From the NCBI GenBank assembly GCA_003427395.1, contig BFEA01000219.1:1921446-1973665 (forward strand): a stretch of 52,220 bases of DNA, in the 5' to 3' direction. This DNA is from Chara braunii. Lineage: Eukaryota > Streptophyta > Charophyceae > Charales > Characeae. The notes beneath the pieces are model-generated. The model had not been told where the DNA came from. It did not search any database and was given only the letters and a program-made list of their open reading frames with translations. Position 1 is the stretch's first letter; every line of letters begins with the position of its first letter. The position numbers and the translations under genes are program-made. Of this stretch, positions 42,372 to 52,220 are shown one piece after another.

Positions 42372-43265
42372 TCAAAGTTCACCTTCCTTTTTGGGCACAA
42401 ACAAGATAGGAGCACCATAAGGAGATGAGATAGGGCGAATCCATTCTTTATCAGTAAGTGCCTGCAGCTGCTTTTGCAGTTCCTCAAGTTCCCTAGGAGA
42501 CATTCGGTAGATGGGGCCCTTAGGAATCTTGCTTTCGGGAATGATCTCAATCGTGTGCTTGATAGCACACTCAGTGATTCCCGTCGGCTCAGTCTGCAAG
42601 TCCTTATACTCGTCACTAAGTTTTTCAATAGAAGGTGGATAGGATAAAGAATACTCACCTACTTGTTTAACAAGCACCATCATCACCTTCTGATCTAACT
42701 TTTTCTTAGCAACCATCGATCGAAAAGTTGGGTAACTCATACAACAGAAAAACAAAGTAGAGTCGGAGCCAGACTTATGATATAACTTGATTGCACGCAG
42801 TTCGGACTTTTCGTCATTGAGTTTGATAATTTTATCTTTGAACTTAACTTCTGGGTCAGCTTCCTCATGCCAATCCATACCCAAAATTAAGTCAAAGGGT
42901 AAATTTTTCTCTATCAGGAAGGATAACTCGTGTAAAATCTTCTTACCTTCATTGGTCCTGAAGTAACACTTAGCACGATCGACGTATTGAGAGACAATGA
43001 TCGTGTTCTTATCGGCCAGTATAGACGTGATAGGTCTAGGTAAATCCTTTACCTTCATTCCCAGATGCAATTTTCGAATTGCCTTCTCTGAGATATAAGA
43101 CCGCGTCGATCCCGGATCTAACAGAGCACCTACTCGCGTGTGCGCAATCTCAACATCCGCGATCATTAACTCACCCTTAGATTTTGCTTTTTTCGCCCAC
43201 GAACTCCTTAGTGCGATTAGTTCATTGCCGAGCTCGTCAAGGAAATCGACAACGAGACAGAACAA
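42372..43265 (-). pseudogene. Gypsy-2 protease and start of RT
   Basis: The retropepsin active-site loop reads GALLDPGSTRSYIS, with DPG in place of the common DTG; DLILGMDWHEEADP is the C-terminal ILG motif. The frame continues to RT fingers (MSPRELEELQKQLQ, ISSPYGAPILFVPKK) and ends at a TGA just before the LCIDY segment. Confidence 0.8.
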
Positions 43266-43407
43266 AGGACAGTGTCAGGGTGGTCTGGACGATGGGCGGA
43301 AGAAGAGTCATCCTCTGCCTTGAGAGTCGAAGGGGTAGAAGGGGTTGTAGGCGCCTTACCTTTTTCTTCGTCTTCAACCTTCGACTCGGTAGGAGCAGAT
43401 GCTACGC

Positions 43408-44857
43408 CTACTGGCTGCTCGCTTTTGGGTTTCGAATAAGCGGGCACTTGACTATCACATGCCCCACGGTGCAACACTTGAGGCACTGACGATTATCCAT
43501 CTTTGACTGCCATTCCTCTCGGGTCATATTCATTTTATCCCAAGGCCTTCCAAACGCGATGCCGGGATGCTCGGGAAACGAGCGTGACCTCTTCTTCTTC
43601 TTCCATTGGTTCTGGCCTCCCATGTTGGCCAATACGACAGTGACAACACCCTTCTCTGATTCACTGTCGTCGTTACCTCCTCCTCCCTCAGTCTCACCAA
43701 GAGGTCACGTCTCTACTGTTTTCTCATCAAATAACACAAGCATATGATCTTGGCGCTTTTGCCGCCAGAGGACCCGCTTGCCGTACCCACCAATCGGTCC
43801 CGTCTTAACCACTGAAGCATACATACCTTTGACCTGTGCGTTCATTTGCTCTCTCTGAAGAGCAAGGTCACGAAACTGCCGAAAGTTATACTTACCAGAT
43901 TTACCTTCGGCCACGAGCTGTCCATGAATGGGCTCGGGCAATGCACGTGTAAAGAACCTGATTGTCCTGAAGGTTCAGTCCAGATACCTGCAAGAGACGA
44001 TCTACTTCACGAGACAAGGCATCGAGAAAAGTCCAACGTTTGAGGCCTATCGTTGTGAGCTCGTCAAAATCATTTTCGACCGTTGTTTTATCAAGGAACC
44101 TCTCCTTAATCTTCTGGAGAAATTGCCTGAGAGTAAGGGTCTTGACCTACTCACCAATGTCTTCGAAGCCAACAGCATTGGCCTCTGCCGGCACCCATTC
44201 TTTGGCCACTCCTCCCAGACAAGACGTGGAAAAAGCAACCTGACTCTCAGGTTCAACGGGTGCAGTACTGCAGTAAGTTTTGATTTCGGCAATCCACAGC
44301 AACAAGTTTTCATCCTTCTTATTACCGTAGGTGAATGGTAACTTCATTTTCACCTTTTCTTTCTTCTTGGGTTTTTCTGCTTCCTTCACTAGTTCTTCCT
44401 TCTTTTCAGTGGGTGTTTCCTTCTTCTCATCGGGTTCTTTCTTAGAACCCTCGGCTCTCTCGGGCGTGATCCGTTTCATTGCATCTTTCATTAACTTTTC
44501 CCGGGGTTCTTTCTTATCTTCCCCCCCCTTGGCCACCTCCTCAGACACCACCTTTTCTTTTCCTTTCATCATTCTCATCATAGACTCAATCGCGGTGGTG
44601 TTGTGGTCAATCTTCTTCTCGAGATTAACGAGGAAGACCATAATAGACTTAAGAATAGATGCCACCTCACTTCTTGCTTCTTCATAATGAAGATTTCCTC
44701 TCAACATTTTTATCACTCTTTCCTCCCCCTCTTGCTGTTCTTTCAGTCTTCGGTATTCTTCAACTTTTATTCTCTCTTTTTTCAATGTTTTCTCTAATTG
44801 TCTGATGTTTCCCTCCATCATATCCATAGACAATTGCGGTTTTCTCGTTCCAACCAC
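43408..44857 (-). pseudogene. Gypsy-2 gag
   Basis: Begins near 44857 with a coiled-coil-like, Lys/Glu-rich N terminus (DMMEGNIRQLEKTLKKER), then a capsid region spread over frames to about 43705 (YNFRQFRDLALQREQMNAQV). A CCHC zinc knuckle CLKCCTVGHVIVKC lies in 43408-43632. A Pro/Thr/Glu linker (43217-43400) follows. Frame changes near 44147 and 43700 break it. Confidence 0.75.
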
Positions 44858-44911
44858 TTTTTCTTTCTTCCCTGTTCTTTTGGTTCTCTCCTAGTCTAAT
44901 TTTTCAAGGCT

Positions 44912-45292
44912 CTAGGCGACGTACCGATCAAGGACTAGCTGTCCTTGCCTTATGAGGTTTTCAACCCTCTTGCCTGTCTCCATCATCTGAACAACAGTTT
45001 CAGCGGTCTGCAGGTCTCTCTCTGCATCAAGCAGATTGACCTGTCCGTGAACATGCTGTTCAGCCTCCGGACCGGCACCATGTATTTCACCGAGCAGCTG
45101 GCAGAGGAGACCCAACAATGTCTGTGTCCTTCCATCAATCTGACCGCGAGTTTTCAGTTCCACTCCCTCTTCATCGGCAAAGACTGTGAGAGGGATGAGA
45201 AAGAAGAAGAGCGGTATGAACCGGGTCAAGATAGAGGCACGCAAACACTTCCAAAGAGAGTTCATTATTCCAAGCATGCAAATGTCGCACAA
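44912..45292 (-). CDS. Leader open frame upstream of Gypsy-2 gag
   Basis: 126 residues: a hydrophobic segment (FIPLFFFLIPLTVFADEEG) then a helical region (LLCQLLGEIHGAGPEAEQHV, VVQMMETGKRVENLI). It ends 55 bp before the gag frame. It may be the original gag N terminus separated by a stop, or an unrelated leader ORF. Not recognised. Confidence 0.3.
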   Translation of the reverse strand: MCDICMLGIMNSLWKCLRASILTRFIPLFFFLIPLTVFADEEGVELKTRGQIDGRTQTLLGLLCQLLGEIHGAGPEAEQHVHGQVNLLDAERDLQTAETVVQMMETGKRVENLIRQGQLVLDRYVA

Positions 45293-46132
45293 TAAATAAA
45301 ATTAAAAGACAAAAATAAATTTCACAACGCACGCTACTCTTACAACAAGAATTGTTGAAGGTACTTACAAAGAAACATATTCCCAATCAATTCAGTCTCA
45401 TTTCGTTGTCTGTTCTTCCTACTCTATATGTGATGACATCCTACAGCATGTGTACAGGTACCGCAACCACGGCCAGTGTTATCAAGACAACGGCGCACAG
45501 GTGAGTATGCAAGGACACCACAGAACAACCAACAGGTAAGTAGGAAACCAACACAACAATTACAATAGTTAGCTTCCCTTTCTCAATGACTATTCTATCT
45601 GCAGCACCCAACGCAAGCCAGCATTTGACACAACAACAAATTGTGATGCCGTATCATCTGCCAGCACTCACACACAATACCTCACCCAGCAATGCATGCC
45701 ACGTGTCACCCCTAGCATGCCAACACAGCAGCTCGTTAGAGTCTGCCACATAAACACATCAAGATCCCGGAGGATATACAGAAGGGCATGCCACGTCAGC
45801 AATGTTAGCACAATACACAGGCATGCCATGTCAATGATCAATCAGCAGGTAATCACGGCACAGATACGTGCCTCGTCAGACCATATCCTGCCAAGAATAT
45901 GCCACATCAGCGAAACCAATGCCACGTCAGCCTGTTGCCAATGCAGCTGTTCAGCGTAGCCTTGTCATCATCTTCAAGGGACGGTTACTCGCAAGTGCAC
46001 TACTACCATGTCGAGACTTGCGGTATGACCGCGCGCGTTAATAAACGCGTTTTATATTGCACTTGCGGCACCTCCCACTTACCTGGGTGCCACGTCAGCA
46101 CCTGACAACAGACAGCAGATCGCGATGAAGAG
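45293..46132 (-). promoter_or_regulatory. Gypsy-2 leader with GCCACGTCA sites
   Basis: Non-coding leader between primer site and gag. GCCACGTCA (minus TGACGTGGC, a plant bZIP C/G-box hybrid) occurs at 45790, 45921 and 46089, plus GCATGCCACGTGTCA near 45706. The binding role is known for the motif class; its activity here is inferred. Confidence 0.4.
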
Positions 46133-46146
46133 ATGCTCCGATACCA
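46133..46146 (-). other. Primer binding site, initiator tRNA-Met-like (Gypsy-2)
   Basis: Minus TGGTATCGGAGCAT matches the complement of the initiator tRNA-Met 3' end with one mismatch in the first 12 bases, three bases from the LTR edge at 46150. Confidence 0.85.
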
Positions 46147-46149
46147 AAT

Positions 46150-47483
46150 TGTAATGAACCCAGATCGTGAAGACAAATGTCAACAATGCAAGTCCAGATA
46201 AATGTCAACAGCTGATGAGTACCAAGAACCAAGATCGTGTCCAGACAGAATGAGATGAGATAAGCATACACAGACGAAGAAGAGAGGAGGGAGGTTAGAC
46301 AAAGGAGAGGAAAATGCAATGCCCACTCCTGCTTCGGGCTCCCTCCTCCAGCACCACTTCAATAATCAACAGTCTGAACGAGTATCTGAAGTANAAGGAG
46401 AGGAAAATGCAATGCCCACTCCTGCTTCGGGCTCCCTCCTCCAGCACCACTTCAATAATCAACAGTCTGAACGAGTATCTGAAGTAACCTCAAGGTGCCG
46501 CGGGGCACATCTAATTGGTTCCACATCAGCTCTGGAGCAATGTCGACATGAAGACCATTAGGGTGCTAGTCACGATCCCTCCACAGTCCTGATCTTCCTC
46601 TTCTTCGCAATCAGTCACCTCATGTAGACAGCGTGGACAATGCCACGTCAGCAATCAAGACAGGTGGCATTTGCCACATCATCAATGAAGACCAAATACA
46701 GCGCCACATAGACCATAGGCAGCGCCACATATACCAGAGGCAGTGCCACATCAGCATGCCACATAGACCATAGGCAGCACCACATATGCCAGAGGCAGCG
46801 CCACATCAGCATGCCACGTAGACCATAGGCAGCGCCACATATACCAGCGGCAGCGCCACATCAGCATACCACGTAGACCATAGGCAGCGCCACATCATCA
46901 TGCCACGTAGACCATGGGCAGCACCACATATACCAGAGGCAGCGCCACATCAGCAGGCCACGTCAGCAAGCCTGCCGTACAATGCCAGCCCGCTGCCTCC
47001 CTCGTGTGGTCGTCCGTAGCTTCGATGCACAGCCAGCGTCCAGCCAGTGTCGCGCTAGCATAATGCCAGCGTCAAGTCAAAGTCAAGCCAGCGTTGAACC
47101 AGCATAACAAGACTGAATGTTGACCACCTCGAGGCCAGACTTTAAGTAGTGTTTGGCGAGGCTCTCTGGCCTCGAGTCTCCTCCCCCCAGTCGTCCAGAT
47201 TGAGTCACAGCCGAAGGCCTGGATTGTACAGTTGCAGCATTTCCCCTTGGACTTGATGCTGTCTGAGTACCTGCATACAAACGAGTGTGTGTGCTTGACC
47301 GGCGGCCTGGACTGGGTACCTGTGGACTTTGACTGTTGGGTTTGCAACAGTTGGCAAAAGTCAACTGTGGCACGCCCAGGCCCTGCATCCCTGTGTGGGG
47401 TCCCTAACCTCGTTTTTGGCCTGGCTGAGGGCAGCCAGGTCGGCCGTCAGATTTCCGCGAGACATATGGCTTGGGTTATTGCA
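46150..47483 (-). repeat. Gypsy-2 5' LTR
   Basis: 1334 bp, TG...CA, homologous throughout to 37862-39194. Of the four GCCACGTCA sites in the other LTR only two remain (46642 and 46957); others read GCCACATCA, the change expected from methyl-CpG decay. Confidence 0.9.
46302..46486. repeat. 92-bp duplication around an N in the 5' LTR
   Basis: 46302-46393 equals 46395-46486 with N46394 between. The 92-bp unit is identical to the one in the other LTR, although the preceding 150 bp differ at about one base in ten. Confidence 0.9.
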
Positions 47484-47941
47484 CAAGTTTCAGCTCAGCA
47501 ACAAAGAGGCACAGCCGCCCATCTCCCCTCCCTGTCCTCCATCGCTGAGTAGATGACTTCTGCCCGGAAATCAGGGGGGACCCAAATTGCTGCTCCTCCC
47601 GATCCACTCCTAGCAGTGTAGGCCCTGATTTTGTGGAAGGGCCACGCCTGTTTGTGTGCCTTGGCGTGCTCCGGGCTATTGGATGCAGATAATGTCTGGC
47701 CAAGATCTCCCCCGACCCCCTTGATCTGCTCCATGATCAGCTTCCCTTTGTCCGGCTAGCTGACCTGCAAATCTTTTTTTTTTTTTTTTTGAGCAGGGGG
47801 GGGGGCGGGGAGGACAAGGCTCCAATCTATTCGTCTAGGCTCCTGGGCGCATGGTGCATTTTTCCTACGCCATAGAAGGGAAACTTCAAACTAGGGAATG
47901 CCTATATCTGTTTTCAGATAATGATTTGATTGGCATACTTC
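47484..47941 (-). other. No gene recognised; short open frames
   Basis: Two minus-strand frames (47476-47703 and 47495-47734) are non-repetitive and of normal composition but unrecognised. A T run precedes a G run near 47776-47810. This is the insertion-site flank of Gypsy-2. Confidence 0.35.
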
Positions 47942-48113
47942 GGGCCACATCCCGCTGGCAAAGAGGATTGGAGTAAGTGTCTGAACCGGGACGTCTTCCA
48001 CGCAGATTTGCAGAAAAGCAGATCGATTACAGTTTTTTGCATCTCTCCACAAACACGTCCAGATTCAGACACTTAGTCCAATCGTTTTTGCCAGCCTGAG
48101 GGGGATCTGGCCC
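47942..48113. mobile_element. Fold-back (MITE-like) element
   Basis: The left arm (GGGCCACATCCC, GCTGGCAAA, GATTGGA, TAAGTGTCTGAA) is matched inversely by the right arm (TTCAGACACTTA, TCCAATC, TTTTGCCAGC, GATCTGGCCC). The inner part (CGATTACAG and surroundings) also folds. About 170 bp, non-coding. Confidence 0.6.
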
Positions 48114-49306
48114 TTAGCCTTGGAGAGGAAAAGAGGATTTCACATTTTGGATGCTTGGCCTTGAAGAGGAAAAGGTGCTGCAATGCTGCATGAGGAGGTG
48201 GCGATGCCATCTGACTGAAACTGCAAAGGGTATTTCACATTTGGTTTTCCCATCTCTGAGCTCGTGGCATTTATTTCATGAATTTCATCCAACAAGGCTG
48301 TCCGAAATAGATTTGGAGGCCGGGCCAACTTGAAGATAGTGGAGGCTGGATGTCTGGGAATGTCTGTGCTAAATTGCTAAGGTGTGGTAATTGAGAACTT
48401 CCCTTTTTGTTTACTAGGTTCTTTCCCTCTTGAGAAAGGCGGCTTTAGGCCACTGCCTATTCTCGATTTAGCTAAGTATTTTAATTAAAAACCATGGAAA
48501 GACAAAAAAAAAAAAAAAAGGAGACCTCTGGGGAATGCTCTTATCAACCCTGGGCAGTGCCACCGGCAGATCAAAAAAAAAAAAAAAAAAAAAGGTCTGC
48601 AGATTGGAGGGCTCCATTCGGTTCCTGGGGAGCAACACGTGCTGCAAATCGGGTGTGGCATCCCACACACATGTGTGTGCACGTGCAGGACATCGGGTCT
48701 AGTGTCGTACACACGTGTTTCTGCCGTAGGGCCTGGCTCTACAAGGACCACACCACACCAAATGCGCAAAATGAGAAATTCAATGAGTCTTCCGCTAGAA
48801 TGTGGGAAGATACACCACCATATTTTTTTGTCTTTTGTGCATGTGGTGAGAAGTGGAGCCAGGCCCTTAGAACTAGATCAAGATCATTGTATACTGGACC
48901 TCTACAGTGTCATCCAAAAGGGGTGCAAGATTAAAAAAAAAAAAAAAGAAAAAAAAGGGTGCAAGAAGAAAGTAATCGCACTAGGACTTTATTACTCCTT
49001 TCTGGACGTAATTTCTCTCAGATACGTCCAGGTTGTCAGTTGCATTTCAGATACAGCTAGTGTGAGTATCAGCCTCACCACACTACAGTAACTCCCAGAA
49101 AGTGCAAAATGGCCTATGTATCTTCGGGATCGGCGAAAAACATGGAAAGATACACCCGGCAGAGGTTTTGTCTTTTGAACTCTTTTCCACATTCTTTTTC
49201 TTTTTTTGTTTTTTGGTCTTTTCCACATTCCGTGAGAGGTGTGGCGATCATGCCTCATGCCCTAATAAGCAATCGGAAGGAAAGAAGCTAGTGGACATCA
49301 GATCAA
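48114..49306. other. No gene seen; A-run rich
   Basis: A runs at about 48504-48519, 48572-48593 and 48933-48957 suggest inserted retro-copies. The segments at 48800-48840 and 49140-49180 resemble each other (GAAGATACACC, TTTTGTCTTTTG). No domain recognised. Confidence 0.5.
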
Positions 49307-49389
49307 GGCCCTAGTTGCACTACTCACCATCCGCTAAGATTTCGAATGCAATCAAAATGTTGGCGGATGGTGACTAGTGCAACGAGGCC
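49307..49389. ncRNA. Short hairpin, miRNA-precursor-like
   Basis: 49314-49334 pairs over 21 nt, with one mismatch, with 49364-49384. The stem is extended outward by GGCC and inward by a few pairs, and the total is about 83 nt. Size and pairing fit a plant miRNA precursor; a small MITE is the alternative. Confidence 0.45.
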
Positions 49390-49493
49390 CCAAGAACATC
49401 TTCAAGTTGAGAAATGTCCTGTCTGTCCAATTCTACCTCTTGTTTCTACTAGGGGCCCCGGAAGGAAAGATAGACTGTCCGCTATGCCTCACA

Positions 49494-49495
<2 letters not shown>

Positions 49496-49528
<33 letters not shown>
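49496..49528. repeat. Poly(T) run
   Basis: A T homopolymer of about 31-33 bases; on the minus strand it could be the A tail of an inserted retro-copy. Confidence 0.8.
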
Positions 49529-49529
<1 letters not shown>

Positions 49530-50097
49530 ACTCCCATGCTACCACCTCTCTCGATATATCTCCTCGCGCACCCCCACTCCTTTTTGTATCTTACCTCATG
49601 CTAGGAACATCACTCTCTACGGGAGCAACCTGACCAGACATCGGACGCTGGCACTGACGCTGAATGAGGGCCCCCATTCAGCCCCAGTTGAGGCACATAA
49701 CAGCCTACAAGCCTCCTCGTTTATACGAGTACCTAGGCGTAACTCGTGTAACTCGCGAGCTAGGCGCGAAGCAGTTGCAGACGCAAAGTAGTTGTCAACT
49801 AGTCCAGTGAGCACTGAGGGCACTGGTCCCATAGGCAGTGTCTATTGGTCGGCTAACCAAGGTCTGACCAATGAGCCCCCCTACGGTCCTACCTTTTAGC
49901 ACCAACACAGCATAGCGCGGTTCATATATAGCTACAGTAACTGTTGGTTGTTGAATATGCTGGTTGTTTTTATGTGAGCTAGTGTGATATCATAGTCTGT
50001 ATGGATGTATGTGGTTGCTTTCTGCTACTAATGAGCCCTTGCTTATGTCTGTTGGCTAGGGAGAATCGACCAGTGGTAATGGTGGAGACCTCGACCC

Positions 50098-50100
<3 letters not shown>
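49529..50100. other. No gene seen
   Basis: Non-coding, no motif recognised. Confidence 0.4.

Positions 50101-50178
<78 letters not shown>
50101..50178. repeat. TC microsatellite
   Basis: A pure TC run of about 77 bp. Confidence 0.95.
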
Positions 50179-50181
<3 letters not shown>

Positions 50182-50400
50182 CGTGTTCTTCTTCATCCTT
50201 AATTATTTCTCTCTTCTTGTTCTTCTGCATCTTTGGATTCTTTACTAGTTGTAATTTGGCATTTAGGCCAATGACAACAGGGTAACTCAACTTCAAACTG
50301 CCCTCTCCCCTTCGGCAAAAGACAACAGTTACTAGGTCTCCCTCTGGAGCCTACAGTCGTTCTTTTTCTAACCAGAGAACGGACACAGGCAGCAACAACA

Positions 50401-50565
50401 GAAGTGCTGAAAGGGATACTCACACCAGGAAGTGCTGAAGGCATACTCACACCAGGAAGTGACGAAAGGGATACTCACACCAGGAAGTGCTGAAAGGGAT
50501 ACTCACACCAGGAAGTGCTGAAGGCATACTCACACCAGGAAGTGCTGAAGGCATACTCACACCAG
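50401..50565. repeat. Six tandem 27/28-bp repeats
   Basis: GAAGTGCTGAA, then AGGG or GGC, then ATACTCACACCAG: units 28, 27, 28, 28, 27 and 27 bp with almost no substitutions. The last ACTCACACCAGGA (50554-50566) is also one arm of an inverted repeat with 50654-50666, so the array may have grown from the end of a small TIR element. Confidence 0.9.
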
Positions 50566-50666
50566 GACTTTTGCAACTGTATCTGGAAGCAATTACGTCG
50601 AAAAAACCTGGATGAATCTTACTGCGATCACGTCCAGAGCTTACTTAAACAAATCCTGGTGTGAGT

Positions 50667-51519
50667 AGGCCCTGACCAGAGGGTTACAATCAAACCACAA
50701 CCTCACGTTCAATTCGGCCCATCCGGAAACGGTAGACACCACAACCGAAACTTCCAAAAAATAGCAATGACTAGGGCCCTGACACTGCTAATATGTCAAC
50801 CAAGAACCACCAGCACAGGATTTACAGTTACAAAAAAAAAAAAAAACAGTTACTATCTGTTTCACTGTTTCACATTCAGCTAAGCTTTCCATTCCCTTGA
50901 CAAAATGGTAATATCCCCCCCGCCAGCCACAAAAGAGTGAATAGCCAAAGTGAAAAGGGGCTTCCCCACCAACCACCGAACAAATCTGCACGGTGACCCC
51001 CCCCCCCTCCTTTCAGATACGAGAGGAAATTTGAGTAAAACAGAGCCCTCTGTGGAACGGGACAAAAACAATCAAAACCACGCGCCTTAAAGTTTTAGCT
51101 CTAGACCCTCCTGGCCTGCCGCCCCCACCCCCTCTTTAGGAAAGAACAGAACCCACAATAGAAAAACTTCCATCGTTCCACTTCGTTGGAAGCAGTCTTT
51201 AAGCAGTGGATTCTTCCAGCGATTCGCCTGACGAAGTGGATTCTTCCAACAGAGTGGAGAGATGGTTGTTTGTTTTCTATTGTGAGTTGTGTCCTTTTCT
51301 ACTTGGGGGGGCAGCGTCTAAAGACTCTGAAGGTGTGTAGTTTTGAACTTTTGATTCTGTGGCCCGTTTCCATGGAGGGCTGCACTGTTTTACTCAAAAA
51401 ATTACCTCGTTTAGCGAACCCGAGGGCCGAGGGTGGAGAGCTGGTTTCCACTTCAGCGGAGTTACAAAAGTTACAAGCCGCATATTAGCAAATTTGAATA
51501 TTAGGATTCCACTTCGATG
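50667..51519. other. No gene seen
   Basis: Non-coding, with an A run near 50834 and a C run near 50998. A direct duplicate GTGGATTCTTCC(A) occurs at about 51206 and 51237. Confidence 0.4.
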
Positions 51520-51639
51520 CCTCTATATAGAACCAAGATCAGGGAGCCATGAAGCAGATGATTTTATATGTGGAATTTCCAATTTTCCACGTATACAATC
51601 AGCTGCGCAAGGCTCCCTGATCTTGGTTCTATATAGAGG
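51520..51639. ncRNA. Near-perfect hairpin
   Basis: 51520-51548 is the exact reverse complement of 51611-51639 (29 bp). Inner arms (GATT with AATC, then TATGTGGAA with TTCCACGTATA) continue with mismatches, total about 120 nt. It could be a young miRNA precursor or a MITE. Confidence 0.5.
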
Positions 51640-51709
51640 AAACGAAGAGGAGGACGTACCTATACGCAAGAAGAAGAGAACACTAGGGCGCGGTGGGAGT
51701 CCGAACAGG

Positions 51710-52084
51710 GTTTCTGCAGTCTGCTCAAGGCCCGAGTTTCAAATGCAGTTGAAACTCCGTTTTGCAGAAAATCTCGCCGCCGAGTTTGTAACTGCACTTC
51801 AGTCAGGCACGTGGTTGTTCTTGTGTGTGTGTTTTTTTTTTTCCCCATGTCTTCGCGTGGCTCAGCCATGGCCAAGACCACACCCAGAAAAAGAAAAAGC
51901 ATCTCGTGCCATGGCCGAGCCAAAAAAAAAATGAAAAAAAAAAAAGCAAGAAAAACGGCCACAGAAACAAAAACAGGCCACGTTCCTGATTCAACTGCAG
52001 TTACAAACTCGGCGGGGCGACTTTTCTGCAGAGCAGAATTTTGACTGCATTTTGAAACTGGGGCCCTGACTAGACTGCTGAAAC
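51710..52084. mobile_element. Large fold-back element
   Basis: The two halves are inverted copies: TTTGCAGAAAATC and GCCGAGTTTGTAACTGCA on the left face TGCAGTTACAAACTCGGC and GACTTTTCTGCAG on the right. GGCTCAGCCATGGCC (about 51860) faces GGCCGAGCC-type sequence near the centre. About 375 bp with 70-80% arm identity by eye. The mirrored open frames in it are consequences of the symmetry. Confidence 0.65.
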
Positions 52085-52128
52085 GGAGTTTGAAATGCAT
52101 TCAGAAACTGCTCTCCTGACTCTCTCTG

Positions 52129-52157
52129 TCTGTGTGTGTGCGTGTGTGTGTGTGTGT

Positions 52158-52220
<63 letters not shown>
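52129..52220. repeat. TG microsatellite at the right end
   Basis: A TG run with a few C interruptions reaches the last base, mirroring the AC run at the left end. Confidence 0.95.

Larger units (their letters stand above)
37862..47483 (-). mobile_element. Gypsy-2: full-length chromovirus (Ty3/Gypsy)
   Basis: Two directly repeated LTRs (37862-39194 and 46150-47483, each TG...CA) enclose a leader, gag, protease, RT, RNase H, integrase and chromodomain on the minus strand. The flanks share a 4-bp CAAG target duplication (37858-37861 and 47484-47487). The initiator-tRNA-Met primer site adjoins the right LTR. Stops interrupt RT, integrase and gag, and a MITE sits between integrase and chromodomain. 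The element is structurally complete but coding-dead. Confidence 0.9.

Noticed and set aside
47476-47734. Short minus-strand gene at the Gypsy-2 insertion site
   Set aside because: Two frames overlap, neither is recognisable, and neither has a clear start or end signal.
50401-50565. CRISPR-like direct repeats
   Set aside because: Units are contiguous with no spacers, and the context is eukaryotic.

Overview
The window reads as repeat-dominated nuclear DNA of a green-lineage eukaryote. It has no bacterial-style operons, many microsatellites (AC, AG, AT and AAG type), two Ty3/Gypsy LTR retrotransposons with plant-type primer binding sites (tRNA-Asp-like and initiator tRNA-Met-like), a tyrosine-recombinase (DIRS/Pat/kangaroo-like) element, a LINE remnant, tRNA-derived SINE heads and several fold-back elements. 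The mix, and the style of the gag/pol proteins, makes me favour a streptophyte alga such as Chara; this is inference from family resemblance, not proof. Both ends of the window are dinucleotide repeats (AC on the left, TG on the right), as expected when a short-read scaffold stops at microsatellites.

Layout. 1-3 kb: microsatellite end, then a decayed LINE on the plus strand. 3.3-8.9 kb: AT-rich non-coding DNA with a diverged tandem duplication, an inverted-repeat element, an array of GAA-expanded units (7.4-8.0 kb) and a long miRNA-precursor-like hairpin (8342-8494). 8.9-11.3 kb: degenerate tandem repeats, including repeated copies of the last coding segment of the neighbouring gene. 11.3-15.3 kb (minus): the only convincing host gene, a long intronless-looking protein with an N-terminal beta-rich domain resembling DUF7918, long low-complexity tracts and three LxLxL/EAR-like motifs at its C terminus. 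15.4-23.7 kb: microsatellites, SINE heads, TIR-like elements and related dispersed repeats.

24.1-25.6 kb holds a tyrosine recombinase (plus strand) facing an RNase H-type pol fragment (minus strand), overlapping tail to tail. 25.6-32.8 kb is Gypsy-1 (minus): gag, protease, RT, RNase H and integrase, all broken by stops, ending at a tRNA-Asp-like primer site. 32.8-36.9 kb is mostly non-coding LTR/leader-type DNA. It contains a hammerhead-ribozyme-like core next to AT/AC repeats and, at 34.97-35.92 kb, eleven small hairpins that share an AACTTA apical loop while both their helices vary with compensatory changes. That array is the strongest candidate here for something undescribed.

37,862-47,483 is a full-length Gypsy-2 chromovirus (minus) with paired 1.33-kb TG...CA LTRs, a 4-bp target duplication, an initiator-tRNA-Met primer site, a broken gag-pol and a 523-bp Tc1/mariner-type MITE inserted before its chromodomain. 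Its LTRs and leader carry many GCCACGTCA (bZIP C/G-box-like) sites in a roughly 54-bp tandem repeat. 47.5-52.2 kb has no recognisable gene but several near-perfect fold-back hairpins. All four N bases in the window sit exactly between two copies of the same sequence, so these local duplications are probably assembly artefacts.
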